Shown here in pieces: positions 20,378 to 31,177 of a stretch of DNA of 64,000 nucleotides. Positions within the stretch are counted from its first letter, which is position 1. Each line of letters starts with the position of its first letter. The notes below the pieces were generated by a model. It did not search any database, had not been told where the DNA came from, and worked only from the letters and a program-made list of their open reading frames with translations. Source of the DNA: Diplonema papillatum (lineage: Eukaryota; Euglenozoa; Diplonemea; Diplonemida; Diplonemidae); NCBI GenBank assembly GCA_030068145.1, contig JAPJBO010000264.1, positions 124,001 through 188,000 on the forward strand. The letters are read 5' to 3'. The position numbers and the translations under genes were made by a program.

Positions 20378-23300
20378 CAAACACACGCACAGGCGCCGCC
20401 CGATCTTGCGCAGCCGGCGCCGGCGACGGAGGGCATCCGGCAGCAGCGGCTGAACAAGAAGCAGAAGGCGCGTGAGCTGCTCCAGCGCCTGCAGGCGACG
20501 ATGAACGGCGCGCGGAGCGTGCCGGGAGACGACGATGGCGGCGACGAGGGTGACGCCTCCTCGTCCTCGCCGGCGGACGCGGTGGGGACCGCGCGGCGGG
20601 CGCACTTCCGGCTGACGCCCGAGGCGTGGAAGCCGCTGCAGATCGCGGCGGTGCAGTCGTTCGTCGCGCACGAGTTCGGGCTCGACGTGCACCCGGACGA
20701 CGTCTACCCGGCGTGCGACACCGCCACCGGCGACGAGCTCGAATTCGGCCGCCGGAAGTACTTCTTCGTGACCCTCCGCGACAGCGACTCGACGCCCCCC
20801 GGAACCGACGGTGCCCGCCCTCCCATCTCCGGCAGCGCCACCTCGGCGTACTTCTGGCTGCGCTCGCGCGCCCCGTGGCGGTTCGTCGCGAGCTTGCCCG
20901 CGGCGTCGCAGATCATCAAGCAGTACGGGCCTGGCTCCGCCGGGAAGGGCGACGTCGTCGGCGCGTCCGCGCTCAAGTACCTCCGGACGGCCGGCACCGC
21001 GGCCCTCTCGCAGAAGATGGTCGCGGCCCGCGTCGGCGCTGCGAAGCCGGCGTCCGGCAAAGCCACCGCCCGGCAGGAAGGCGCGGGCGCCCCGGCCGCG
21101 GCGTCGCTCCGGCGGACCAACGCCGAAAAAAAGCGCGCGCCCGCCGTTCCCGCCGCGCCGGCGGCCGAGAAGCAGCAAGGAGAAGGGCCGCGGGCGCAGC
21201 AGCTGGGCGGCGGGGGGCAGTGCGAAGCGCAAAAAACGCACAAGACCCCGGAAGGAGAGGATGCAGAAGGGCAACGCGAACACGCACGTGCTCCGTGCGC
21301 AGAGGAATCGTCCAATTCGCAGGGCTGCGAAACGCAAGAGCACGAGACGCCAGGAGAGGATGCAGACGTGCAACAAGAACACGCACATGCTCCGTGCACA
21401 GAGAAAGCGTCCACGACGCGTGACGACCCGCAGCAGGACTGCGACAAGGAGAAGCAGAAGACTTCCGAGGGTGCAGAAGTGCAACAAGAAGACGCACATG
21501 TTCCGTGTACAGAGAAAGTGTCTAAGACGCGTGCTGAAACGCAGAGCGACTGCGAAAAGCAAAAGCACAAGACGTCAGATGGTGCAGAAGAACTAGAACA
21601 CGCACACCCTTCGTCAATGAAGCACACGACATCAGAGAGTGCGGAAGCGCAACAAGAACACGCACACCCTCCGTCAATGAAGCACAAGATGCCAGATATT
21701 GCAGACTTGCAACAAGAACACGCACACGCCGAGAAAGCGTCAAAGGCGCGCAAGCCGAAGCCGCCGGCCCCCCCCCGCACCCTCCAGCGCAGCGTCCTGC
21801 CCTTCACCGTCAGCGAGCTGAGGGACGACCAAGCCCTCGCCGCCGGCGAGTACCGCAGCACCGTCGCAGCCGCCTTCGGGAAGCTGTCGGCAAACGGCGT
21901 GCGCCGGGCGACCGAGGACAGGGCGCTGTGGGAGGTGCGCGACGCCCAGCGCCGCTGCGTGCCGGCTATCGAGGCCAAGGCCTCCAAAAAAGAGCCCGGC
22001 CGGCTGCCCGGCGAGGGCCACGCCGTGCGCTTGGCGTTCGAAGAGGCCGTCGGCGGCTTTTTTAAGACGTGCTACAGCGAGGAACGGGTGGCCTTCGTCG
22101 CTGCGCAGGCGCGCACGGTGCAGCGCACGATCGCGAAGGCGCTCGCCGCCGCCGGCATGATCTGCGAGTGCCAGGGGCGGGGCGACCCACGGGTTTGCCC
22201 GCACCTCGCGCGGAGGGGGGTTGCCGCCACCCCCGACGACACTGCGTACCACGGGCTGGTTCGCGCGGTCCACGTGTTCGGGAGCTCGTCGTCAGGCACT
22301 GCGGACCCCGACCAATTCGACGTCGATGTCTGCGTCCGCATGCACCACGCGACCTGGCGGCTGCCGCCACGCATCGATGGGCCAACCATGTGCGGTGGGG
22401 CCTTCCGGGTCCACCGCAGCGCCGCTGAAACCCCGACGCCGGAACACGCGGTTGTTGGGACGGAAACGCCGCCGCCCGTCAACGGAACCCCAGGGGTCCA
22501 GGGCAGCGCCGCCGAAAGCCACAAAAAAGGCGGAGTCCGCGAAGAACACGAGGTGCACGACCCACCATCGCCGGCACGCGTTGCCGTTGGGACGGAAGCG
22601 CCGGCCATCACGTGCGGTGAAACCCCAGGGGTCCAGGGCAGCGCCGCCGAAACCTCCGGGGAAGGAAGAATCGGCAGAGATGAATCCGGAGCGCACGACG
22701 CGCCGACGCCGGAACACGTTGTCGTTGGGAAGGAAACGCCGCCACGCGTCAACGGAACCCCAGGGGTCCAGGGCAGCGCCGCCGAAACCTCCGGGGAAGG
22801 AAGAATCGGCAGAGATGAATCCGGAGCGCACGACGCGCCGACGCCGGAACACGTTGTCGCTGGGAAGGAAACGCCGCCACGCGTCAACGGAACCCCAGGG
22901 GTCCAGGGCAGCGCCGCCGAAAGCCCCGGGGAAGGCGGGGTCTGCGAAGAATACGGTGTGCACGACGCGCCGACGCCCGAGCTCGTCGGGAAGGAAAAGC
23001 GGCTGCTCCTGTGCCTGCTGGCCCGGCTCGAAGGAGAGGCCGGGTTCGACGACCTGCAAGCCGTGCTGCCGGCGCGCGTTCCGGTGGTGAAGGCGCGGCT
23101 GCGCGGCGTGCCCGTCGACGTCACCACGCGCTTCCTCGGCTGCGTCAACACGCGCCTCTTCCGCGAGTACTTTGCCGCGTCGGCGGAGCTCGCCCAGGCG
23201 TCGGTGCTCGCGAAGCGTTGGTCCACGTGGGCCGGCGTGCGCACCGGCGAAATCGGCTTTTTCTCGGCGTACACCGTGCAGCTGCTCGTCATCCACGCCC

Positions 23301-23662
23301 TCGTCCGCCGCGGCCACGTGCGGCACATCCCGCTCGGCCGCCCGTACCTTGAGTCCGTCGCGGGCTCGCCGCCGGGCGAAAACGTCGGCGAGATCCCGGA
23401 AACATACGGCGGGCCGCCGGCGGCGCTGCGGCCGCGAGAGGGGCGCGGCGGGGTGGCGCCGCGCGTGTTCGAGCTGTTCGAGTGCTTTTTGCGGTTTTTC
23501 GGGTGGGAGTTCGACTGGCGGCGCGAGGTGGTGTGCGTCGCTGTCGGCGGCCCCGTCTTCAAGGAGCAGGTGGGCTGGACCGACGCCGCGGCGGCGGTGC
23601 GCGACCCGTTCGAAGCAGAGCTCAACCTCACGCGCAAGACTGCCGCCAAAAGGCTGGATGAT
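20378..23662 (+). CDS. Terminal nucleotidyltransferase (TUTase / non-canonical poly(A) polymerase) exon
   Basis: About 1,095 codons; if it is a gene of its own, the first ATG is 20501. An unrecognised globular region (20600-21000) precedes imperfect Gln/Glu/His-rich repeats (21230-21740). The Pol beta-type core follows: AVHVFGSSSSG (22270-22300) with the catalytic pair FDVDV (Asp codons 22318 and 22324), then an inserted block of about four 45-residue repeats (22420-22975). The third Asp is in GVPVDVTTRF (Asp at 23116), followed by CVNTRLFREYF and the FFSAYTVQLLVIHAL helix typical of Cid1/TUTase enzymes. The PAP-associated domain is at 23455-23640 (FELFECFLRFFGWEFD ... VRDPFEAELNLTRKT). Such enzymes add uridines or adenines to RNA 3' ends. 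The exon probably ends at GAT|GTATGT (23663), phase 0. Confidence 0.82.
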
Positions 23663-24335
23663 GTATGTCTCGTCGGAGGGGGAGCATTCAACACCACTTA
23701 TCATATCACCGTGTTTTTTATGGACGCTGCAAGTGATTTCACACGTTATGTTAACAACATGTCACACAGATCACGTAACGTTATGTTTTTTTTTTTTTCA
23801 CTGTATCATCACGTGATCGCATGTCGTTTTATAGTATTAGGTTGTGTTACGTGTTATACCGTATTTCCGGGCAAAACCTGTAGGGGCGGGAGGGGCGCGG
23901 CGGGGTGGCGCCGCGCGTGTTCGAGCTGTTCGAGTGCTTTTTTTGCGGTTTTTCGGGTGGGAGTTCGACTGGCGGCGCGAGGTGGTGTGCGTCGCGGCCG
24001 GCGGCCCCGTCCTCAAGGAGCAGGCGGGCTGGACCGACGCCGCGGCGGCGGTGCGCGACCCGTTCGAAGCAGAGCTCAACCTTACGCGCAAGACTGCCGC
24101 CAAAAGGCTGGATGATGTATGTCTCGTCGGAGGGGGGGATGCAAGGTGCTCAACGTACCGTGTTTCGGTCCCTGTCCTTGAAGCCACAGACACATATGTT
24201 TATGGACGCTACAAGTGATTTCACATGTTACGTTAATAACATGTGACATTGTCACATATATCACGTGAGCTTATGTTTTTTTCACTGCATCATGATGTGA
24301 CCGCATGTCGTTTTACATGTCGCGTTACGACACCA
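23436..24335 (+). repeat. 452-bp tandem duplication of the TUTase exon end and intron start
   Basis: The segment from 'ggggcgcggcggggtggcgcc' through the GTATGT donor and the following AT-rich intron occurs at about 23436-23865 and again at about 23888-24335, offset by 452 bp. The second copy repeats the PAP-associated coding stretch, including the codons for DPFEAELNLTRKT, with small indels. One extra T run shifts its frame (ctttttttgcgg against ctttttgcgg). The second copy also keeps the GTATGT donor. Confidence 0.8.
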
Positions 24336-25188
24336 TAATTGGATTAATGTTGGACTGGACTGAAGCTGGAACGGGTTAACGGACCGGGCAAGCGAGTCTC
24401 GGAACAGGACTCAAAACCGTGACCCAGGTAGTGACTGCCGACCACGACGGCTTGCACCAGGAGTTTGGAACAGCTAGTCAGGCCAAGCATTGCACAGAGA
24501 GAGCTTGCCACATCCTCGGGTGGATGTGCCGCATACTCAGCCGTTGCGCGGGGCCAAAAACCCCGTGCAGCTAACACCGCAAGATTAAAACAGAAGTCTT
24601 GAGCCGACTGCCGGATGGAGAAGCTGACAGCCTCCCACGCTCTATCCGTCCCCCAAAGGATCCCGCCCCACCCACCCTTCGGAGAGGAGCCACAGGACCC
24701 AAAAGCAGCGTGTCGGAACCTCAAAGCCGACTGGTGAAAGTGACAAGTGGGCTATACTTCGATTCAGACGTTGCCCACTCAAAGCCCTGAACCTAAACAC
24801 GTACACCCACACACGCACAGATACGCCGTCGCTTCCGGCTGTCGCACGCAGCCCTGCTTGACGGCACACTCGCCAAGATTTACCGTTAAAACGGACGATT
24901 GACAACGATGCGACCGCCCAACCCTGCGATCCACGCAGCCGACATCATCCCGTTCATGGGGAAGATCTAACTGGCAGCTTCGTTGCGGCTTTATCGCGGC
25001 GTGTCGCTCAAGAGAGTCAGTTGTCATTCCCACCGTTTGCCCGCGCTTGACCTGATCTCAGCGTTGCCGCTGCAGATGGAACAGTCTGTTCCACTTGGGA
25101 CGCACACAGCGAAGTGGCGAAAACGAACGACTCCAGAGCAGCAGCAATGTGGCGAACATCGTCGAAAACCTTGAGGTTCGTTCGGTTG
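24336..25188. other. Unassigned intronic sequence
   Basis: No coding frame, tRNA or known repeat was recognised. It lies within the predicted intron between the TUTase exon and the Cys-rich last exon. Confidence 0.4.
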
Positions 25189-25252
25189 TGGTTGATCCTG
25201 CTAGTTCCATACTAATATGCCTGTTTCAAGGCCTTGCAAGTCTCAGAATAAA
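25189..25252 (+). pseudogene. Fragment resembling the 5' end of small-subunit rRNA
   Basis: The stretch begins 'tggttgatcctgctagt', close to the near-universal start of eukaryotic 18S rRNA (tggttgatcctgccagt). It continues with 'aatatgcctgtttcaagg' and 'tgcaagtctcagaat'. The 'tttcaagg' and 'ctcagaat' spellings recall euglenozoan rather than animal or fungal 18S. Similarity fades after about 65 bp, so this is at most a decayed rDNA fragment. The comparison is from memory. Confidence 0.4.
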
Positions 25253-25422
25253 TGGAGTGATAAAGTGCTTTTCCCAACCTCTGACCATCAAGCAAGTATG
25301 GGTCTTGCTTGACACGCCAAACTTGATGGCCGTAAGCTTGAAGGTTTACACCCAATTAGCCAACTGCCACACTAGCCCATTCAAGGCGTTGCTGATGAGG
25401 GGTATCTCTTCTTTTTTTACAG

Positions 25423-25638
25423 GCCATCGTTCAAGCTTGCTCCGACCACTGCACCCTCTGCCGACACTCGCTAGCCGTCGACGCTCATGACGGCAGCCCC
25501 ATCCTGAAGTGCAAATACTGCCGACGCGTCACTGCTGCTGTGTGCGCTCGGATTGGCGCCGCTCAAGTGGCCACCTTATGTCACTCGTTCGTTTGTAAAG
25601 ATTGCTCCGTTCTTCTCCCTGACTTGTTCCCGGATTAG
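25423..25638 (+). CDS. Cys-rich zinc-binding last exon, candidate 3' end of the TUTase gene
   Basis: A strong acceptor (cttctttttttacag, ending 25422) opens a 71-codon phase-0 frame ending in TAG at 25636. The peptide has CSDHCTLC, CKYC and CHSFVCKDC, three Cys pairs spaced like a double zinc-binding fold; I do not recognise the family. The TUTase exon ends in phase 0 at 23662, so the two would join in frame over an intron of about 1.76 kb that contains the 452-bp duplication. The stop lies only 9 bp before the (TAC)n array. It could instead belong to another transcript. Confidence 0.4.
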   Translation, partial: AIVQACSDHCTLCRHSLAVDAHDGSPILKCKYCRRVTAAVCARIGAAQVATLCHSFVCKDCSVLLPDLFPD

Positions 25639-25647
25639 GATGACACA

Positions 25648-26102
<455 letters not shown>

Positions 26103-26140
26103 TAGTACACGGTAGGAACTGGAGCAAAGCGCATGGCAGG

Positions 26141-27232
26141 ATGAGCACACCACCCGAGCCTACAACAGGAGACTTCGGGTGGGCTGAGGTGGGTCTTCTG
26201 AGACTGAATTCTTCTTCTTCTATGCCTAATGATCCCCGCGCGTCCGTTTTTGACAAGCAGTCCACATCGGGCTACCAGGGATGGACGCTGCCGAAGGAGT
26301 TCTCTCTGTCGTTCACAGAGTTAGTAGGAAAGCCGTTTCCGAGGCGGTACATTGTCCTCTCGGACTTGAGCGGGTGGATCATGCACTTCTTCGGCGGTCT
26401 ACCGGAGGAGCAGCAACTGCTTTCCGCGAAGGCCGTGGTTCGGGATCTCCTGGACGTGGACGAAGGGAGTGACTTGGACGGGAAAGTGGAGGCGCTAGAA
26501 TCGTGGAAGGTGGCAGCCCTGCTCGCCGATGCGTCGCTGGTTAACCCGCGCGTTCTGAAGCTTGCGATGAAAGCTAGTTCGAAGTGGAAAGCCGGCGCAC
26601 CGGATCTCAGGCGCCCGGACGGGGACGACGATCAAGATGTACCCCGCCCACCTACGCCGCCGCGGACTCCTCCGATTTCTCCTAGGCGGGCTGCCGTCGA
26701 CGATGGCGCAGCTCTGCGATTGGAGCTCGGGGCCCTTCGCCAGGCGGTGGCGGAGCTGCAGGGCGTAAAGAAGGGCGCACCTTCGGAGTCGACTCTTCGT
26801 TCGTTCGTGGCTGAGGCAAAGAACGTGTTGGACTGGAAGGGACAGATGGCCGTTGACCCGGAGACGCTAGTCCGGGACCTTGACGTGGCGTATGTTGCTG
26901 GGAGGCGGCATTTGCCAGGTGGGGACCTGCTCCACGACGTCTTTACCAGGCTCAAGTGCTGGTTGATTTCGGCGGCGACGACAGACGGCTGGGAAAGCTG
27001 CCCCGAACAGGTGAGGCTCGGCAACGACCTTCTCCTTGACCTCCGTGCACAGCGCGTCTACGTCGAGGAGGGGATAAGCCGAAAGTCCGTCATGCGTGGT
27101 CTCCAGCAATTGACGGATGATCCGTTCGACAAGGTCGTGGCCGGGATTCGAGGACAACGGGAAAAGACGGAGCGTCCGAGGCGGCAGTACAAGAAGTCGC
27201 AGGGAAACGGAAAGGCCGGAGGAAAACATTGA
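26141..27232 (+). CDS. Gag-like protein of retrotransposon 1
   Basis: About 363 codons from ATG 26141; a second ATG is at 26222. The frame extends upstream through the TAC array as polythreonine, which I treat as artefact. The protein is mixed alpha-helical (FSLSFTELVGKPFPRRYIVL, LEALESWKVAALLADASL-type helices), has a Pro-rich segment (PRPPTPPRTPPISPRR), and ends in a basic Gly/Lys tail (RRQYKKSQGNGKAGGKH). No CCHC knuckle is present. It is called Gag from its position and basic tail only. It terminates at TGA 27230-27232, with the recombinase frame continuing in the same phase. Confidence 0.6.
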   Translation: MSTPPEPTTGDFGWAEVGLLRLNSSSSMPNDPRASVFDKQSTSGYQGWTLPKEFSLSFTELVGKPFPRRYIVLSDLSGWIMHFFGGLPEEQQLLSAKAVVRDLLDVDEGSDLDGKVEALESWKVAALLADASLVNPRVLKLAMKASSKWKAGAPDLRRPDGDDDQDVPRPPTPPRTPPISPRRAAVDDGAALRLELGALRQAVAELQGVKKGAPSESTLRSFVAEAKNVLDWKGQMAVDPETLVRDLDVAYVAGRRHLPGGDLLHDVFTRLKCWLISAATTDGWESCPEQVRLGNDLLLDLRAQRVYVEEGISRKSVMRGLQQLTDDPFDKVVAGIRGQREKTERPRRQYKKSQGNGKAGGKH

Positions 27233-28456
27233 CTGGCCGTCCTCCGGCCCCAAAAACCCTTGCCAGTTACAAAGTCTGTCCATCCGGGCAAAATCAAGCA
27301 AACTCACGTCCTCACGCCCCAGATCGTGGAGCCTCGCCAGACCCTTCACGCAAGGAGAGACCTCCCTCTTCCGAAACCGCCTGGTCGTGCAAGAGCTGTG
27401 CCTGCATTGGCGCCTTCTTCGACGTTGCTGAGCGGCTGTCCGACGTTGCTGAGACCCTCCAGCGTGTCCTCTCAGGCGCCAGGGTTGGCGAGCCGTCCGC
27501 AAACAGCTTTAGGCCGCGCCATCCACAGTCTGCTGACGGGTTGGACACCTGGGCGCACGATCCGTACGGGCGAGGCGCTGGTGACGGTGCCGCAAGCGGA
27601 AGCGCGCTTGGCTGCCCTCGCGCAGACGATGTGGGCCGAAACCACTCTCCAGGAGCGCCGTGGCTTGTGGCGGCGGCTCCAGGCCTGGACGTCGGAGCGC
27701 GGCCTCCTGATCGATGCGAATGTCGCGTGTGTCTTTCTGGCGGCTACGGGCGTGAGGCCCCAAGGGCTACTCACGTATGCGAAGTCCCTGTCGGCGGTAT
27801 TTGGGTCGATGGGCCTCGACAACAGTCCCCTGCGTGTGCTCTCTTCGGCACTGCGCAATACGGGCGCGGCAGTTCCCCTGTGCCAAGCTACCCCGGTAAA
27901 GAAGCAGACCCTCCTTTCGTGGGCGGAGGGCCAGCCGGCCACGATCAGGCTCGGGGTTTTTCTGTGTTGGAAGGCGGCAGCCCGTTGGGGGGAGGTAGCG
28001 TCGCTGTCGTCGCACCAGTTCCTGCTTGTTACGGCGGAGGAAGTCATCGTCGACTGGATGCAGACGCCAAAGGGCCGCCGCCGCAACCCCTTCAGAGCGT
28101 CGAGGTTCACTGTCGTGAAGGGGCACCTGACCGCCGAGATTGCGGCCCTCTATCAGGTCTGTGCGCCGTTCCGGCAGCTCTCGGCGATGACGGCAACGAC
28201 CTTGGACGCTACCTGGGCCCGGACCCCGACGATGAACGGGTTCTCCGCCCACTCGATCAAGAGAGGGGCGATGACGCACCTCTTCGCGCTGATGGCACGC
28301 GGGGAACCGATCTCGCCGTACCTCGTCGATCGCCTGGGCAAGCACGAGGAGAAGGGCGGCCCGGGGACGCTATCCGACATGACGATTCGGTACGGCGGTG
28401 GCCTCGTCGACATGGCACGCGCCCTGGAGACGGGGAAGGTCACGATCTTTCTGTGA
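27233..28456 (+). CDS. Tyrosine recombinase of retrotransposon 1
   Basis: The frame continues directly from the Gag frame after TGA. Catalytic motifs of the tyrosine recombinase/integrase family are in place: AARWGEVASL (first Arg), FSAHSIKRGAMTHLF (H-x-x-K-R box), LGKH (second His region) and MTIRYGG with the likely nucleophile Tyr. Such enzymes integrate a circular DNA intermediate without target duplication. The first in-frame ATG encodes MWAETT, about 120 codons in and still before the catalytic half, so the protein is likely made by reading through the Gag TGA (context UGA CUG) or from a non-AUG start. Confidence 0.75.
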   Translation: MAVLRPQKPLPVTKSVHPGKIKQTHVLTPQIVEPRQTLHARRDLPLPKPPGRARAVPALAPSSTLLSGCPTLLRPSSVSSQAPGLASRPQTALGRAIHSLLTGWTPGRTIRTGEALVTVPQAEARLAALAQTMWAETTLQERRGLWRRLQAWTSERGLLIDANVACVFLAATGVRPQGLLTYAKSLSAVFGSMGLDNSPLRVLSSALRNTGAAVPLCQATPVKKQTLLSWAEGQPATIRLGVFLCWKAAARWGEVASLSSHQFLLVTAEEVIVDWMQTPKGRRRNPFRASRFTVVKGHLTAEIAALYQVCAPFRQLSAMTATTLDATWARTPTMNGFSAHSIKRGAMTHLFALMARGEPISPYLVDRLGKHEEKGGPGTLSDMTIRYGGGLVDMARALETGKVTIFL

Positions 28457-28587
28457 CCAGCTTCTTGCGGTCGGATGTCTTCGAGAAGTCGGGCGGGCAT
28501 TCGATCACCAGACGAGGCGGCTCGACACGGCTCCCTCGGACGAAGGAAGAGAAGGAGGCTCCCCTTCACGCAGCATCCATCGACTGT

Positions 28588-30126
28588 ATGGACGTGGAGA
28601 AGTTGAAGAATCGGATGACACCGGCGGCGCGCAAGCGTTTTGACGATACGTGGCGCCTGACGTTTTCACCGGAAACCGGCGACCTTCTACCGTCAATGGG
28701 ATCGCCTTCCCGACTCGATCCTAGACATGCGCGCGAGCTGTCCAAACACGGTATCGCCAGACGAGCGCCTGGTCCGGGCCCTCTGGTAAACGTGCCCTTC
28801 ACCGTCATCGAGGAGAAGGACGGGGCGTTGCGCCAGCGATTCATTTTGTGGTCGTTCGATGGGAATCGTGTGGCCGACGCCCAGGGTTACGAAGCGCACG
28901 TGCCATTGGGGCATGTGTCCAAGTACCTTACCGCGGTACATGAGGAGTGTGGCACGACGCGGGACTTCAGAACGGGGTTCTACGCAGTGGCCATTCCTCC
29001 AGGCGCAACTCGGCTCTTCCGGTTCTGCGACGCGGAGGGCGCATGGTGGGAGTTGACACGTCTCCCCATGGGGCATTCGTGTGCCCCGGAGATAATGCAC
29101 ACTCTTGCCGCCGTTTCGGCCGGGCATCCGGACTACGTGATGCCCGAGTTTGCGGAGCGCTCTGTGGTTGTCGATGTGTGGGTCGACAACATCAGATACG
29201 CCGGAACAAAGAAGTCCGTCGTCGAAGCCACTCGACGTTTGGATCGGACCGCCTCCGACTGCGGCCTAACTTGGAAAGAGACGGATTCGCAAACTGCCTC
29301 ACGGCAGTACGAGTTCATCGGAGTCCGGTGGGATCATGTGTCACACCAGGTGGCGCTGTGCCGCAAGCTCAAGCGGAAGCTGTTGGAAACGCGCTACGTG
29401 CTGGGTGCTGCGACCGTTCCGGCGCATGAGTTGGAAACCTTGGGAGGGCGCCTGCTGCACGCATCGGCCATCGCGGGGATTTTCCCCGGGTCCTTCTGGT
29501 TTTCGCTGAAGTTTCTCCGACGTGTCACCAACGCGTTGAATCGAGGAGCCAAGCTGCCGTCCGATTACGTGTCGATTTCCCCGTGCGTGCGGGCGTCTCT
29601 GCAAACCTGGATTGATTCGGTTTTGAAACCTCGCAGTCTTCCAACCGGAGCGGCGAGGCCGTCTATAACGGCCTTTGTAGATGCCAGTAAAAAAGGTTGG
29701 GGGGGCGTCCTCGTCGACTCTCGCACATCAGAGGTGACTATCCTTGGTGCGGCGTGGTCCCGCGAGGAGTCCCTCTTTCATATAAACGAGCTCGAGGCGC
29801 TGGCTTTCGAGCGTGTTCTTTTGTGCTTGCCCGATACTGTGTCTGGGGGTCGGGTTGACGTTGTCGTCGACAACACAACCGTCAAAGGAGTCGCGCGGAA
29901 AGGTGCGTGTCTGCGGAGTTCCGTGTTGAACAACGCGGTGGTTGCAGGTTTGAAGCGGGTGCAGTCCTTGAACTGCGCTATATCGGTTCGATGGGTGAGG
30001 AGTGCAGGAAATCCCGCTGATCTCCCATCCCGGGTTCCCTTGACGGCCTTCACTCCTCAGTCCGTGGCGGCGGTGACACAAGCGGTGAGGACGTTTTTCA
30101 CTGGCGGAGTGGTGGATGGATTGTGA
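28588..30126 (+). CDS. Reverse transcriptase - RNase H of retrotransposon 1
   Basis: The frame overlaps the recombinase frame in the -1 phase and remains open far upstream; the first sensible ATG is 28588 (MDVEKLKNRM). RT-like segments: RQRFILWSFDGNRV, GFYAVAIPPGATRLFRF, LPMGHSCAPEIMH, then VWVDNIRYAG in place of the usual xxDD box. RNase H follows: ITAFVDASKKGWGGVL, INELEALAFE, VDVVVDNTTVKG and NPADLPSR supply the four acidic positions. It is related to DIRS/Ngaro/VIPER polymerases. A -1 frameshift from the recombinase or internal initiation could express it; the sequence alone does not decide. Confidence 0.82.
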   Translation: MDVEKLKNRMTPAARKRFDDTWRLTFSPETGDLLPSMGSPSRLDPRHARELSKHGIARRAPGPGPLVNVPFTVIEEKDGALRQRFILWSFDGNRVADAQGYEAHVPLGHVSKYLTAVHEECGTTRDFRTGFYAVAIPPGATRLFRFCDAEGAWWELTRLPMGHSCAPEIMHTLAAVSAGHPDYVMPEFAERSVVVDVWVDNIRYAGTKKSVVEATRRLDRTASDCGLTWKETDSQTASRQYEFIGVRWDHVSHQVALCRKLKRKLLETRYVLGAATVPAHELETLGGRLLHASAIAGIFPGSFWFSLKFLRRVTNALNRGAKLPSDYVSISPCVRASLQTWIDSVLKPRSLPTGAARPSITAFVDASKKGWGGVLVDSRTSEVTILGAAWSREESLFHINELEALAFERVLLCLPDTVSGGRVDVVVDNTTVKGVARKGACLRSSVLNNAVVAGLKRVQSLNCAISVRWVRSAGNPADLPSRVPLTAFTPQSVAAVTQAVRTFFTGGVVDGL

Positions 30127-30339
30127 TCTCGCCTGGTTGGCCCATTGACATGGTCAACAGGCACACTCTATCCCATTCGCTAGTTGCAAGTTATCAAGGT
30201 TCTGTCTGACTTCTCTTTCCTCCCCTTTCCGATGATGAATACTCCGGATGGCGTAGGTAGCCAAGCCCACCCTGAGTACAATGACCGAAGACCTAAGCCG
30301 AGACCGAGTGCGATGAGGCCAGAAGCTAGCTGCCAATTC

Positions 30340-30715
<376 letters not shown>

Positions 30716-31177
30716 AGGCCATCGATTAGTCGATTTTTTGTGGGCGAGGAGAATTGGACTGAAGTTGCGAACACGGCAGTGCATGGGTGGTTCGCTTGCA
30801 CTTCATCCAATTTGGCAAATGATCATGATCAAAAGGTCCTACTTGGGCGGTTCAGTTTCCTCACACATTGCATGTGGCTAAAAAAAGAAAAAGACTCTGA
30901 TACACAACGAAGGTGAACACCTTTGACATGGGGAGTATGGCTTTTACAGTGCCATTCTTCCTAAATTGATTGCCGCTGGAAAGTAGTCGACCATGTGCAG
31001 GCAACTAAGACAAGTGCTGTACCCAAGCAAAATCCAACTCAGCAAAGCCGCCAGAGAACCTCTATACACCCCCCCCATCCTCCAGAGTTTCGATGCTGAC
31101 ATTCACACTTGAAAATAAGCATGCCGCCCTTTCCCCCTGTTCCCCTCCGCGTGCTTTTTCCTGCTTTTCCGTTTTTT
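30716..31177. other. Unassigned sequence with a short inverted-copy repeat
   Basis: Positions about 30815-30890 (ggtcctacttgggcggttcag ... cacattgcatgtggctaaaaa) match, reversed, the sequence just after the channel's cyclic-nucleotide exon (61636-61705). A diverged version follows the first channel exon (39035-39100). No coding sequence was recognised. Confidence 0.5.

Noticed and set aside
27229-28587. N-terminal part of the 965-codon frame before the RT
   Set aside because: It is the shifted frame of the recombinase gene; RT similarity starts only after about 28588. The same holds for 47368-48042 in retrotransposon 2.
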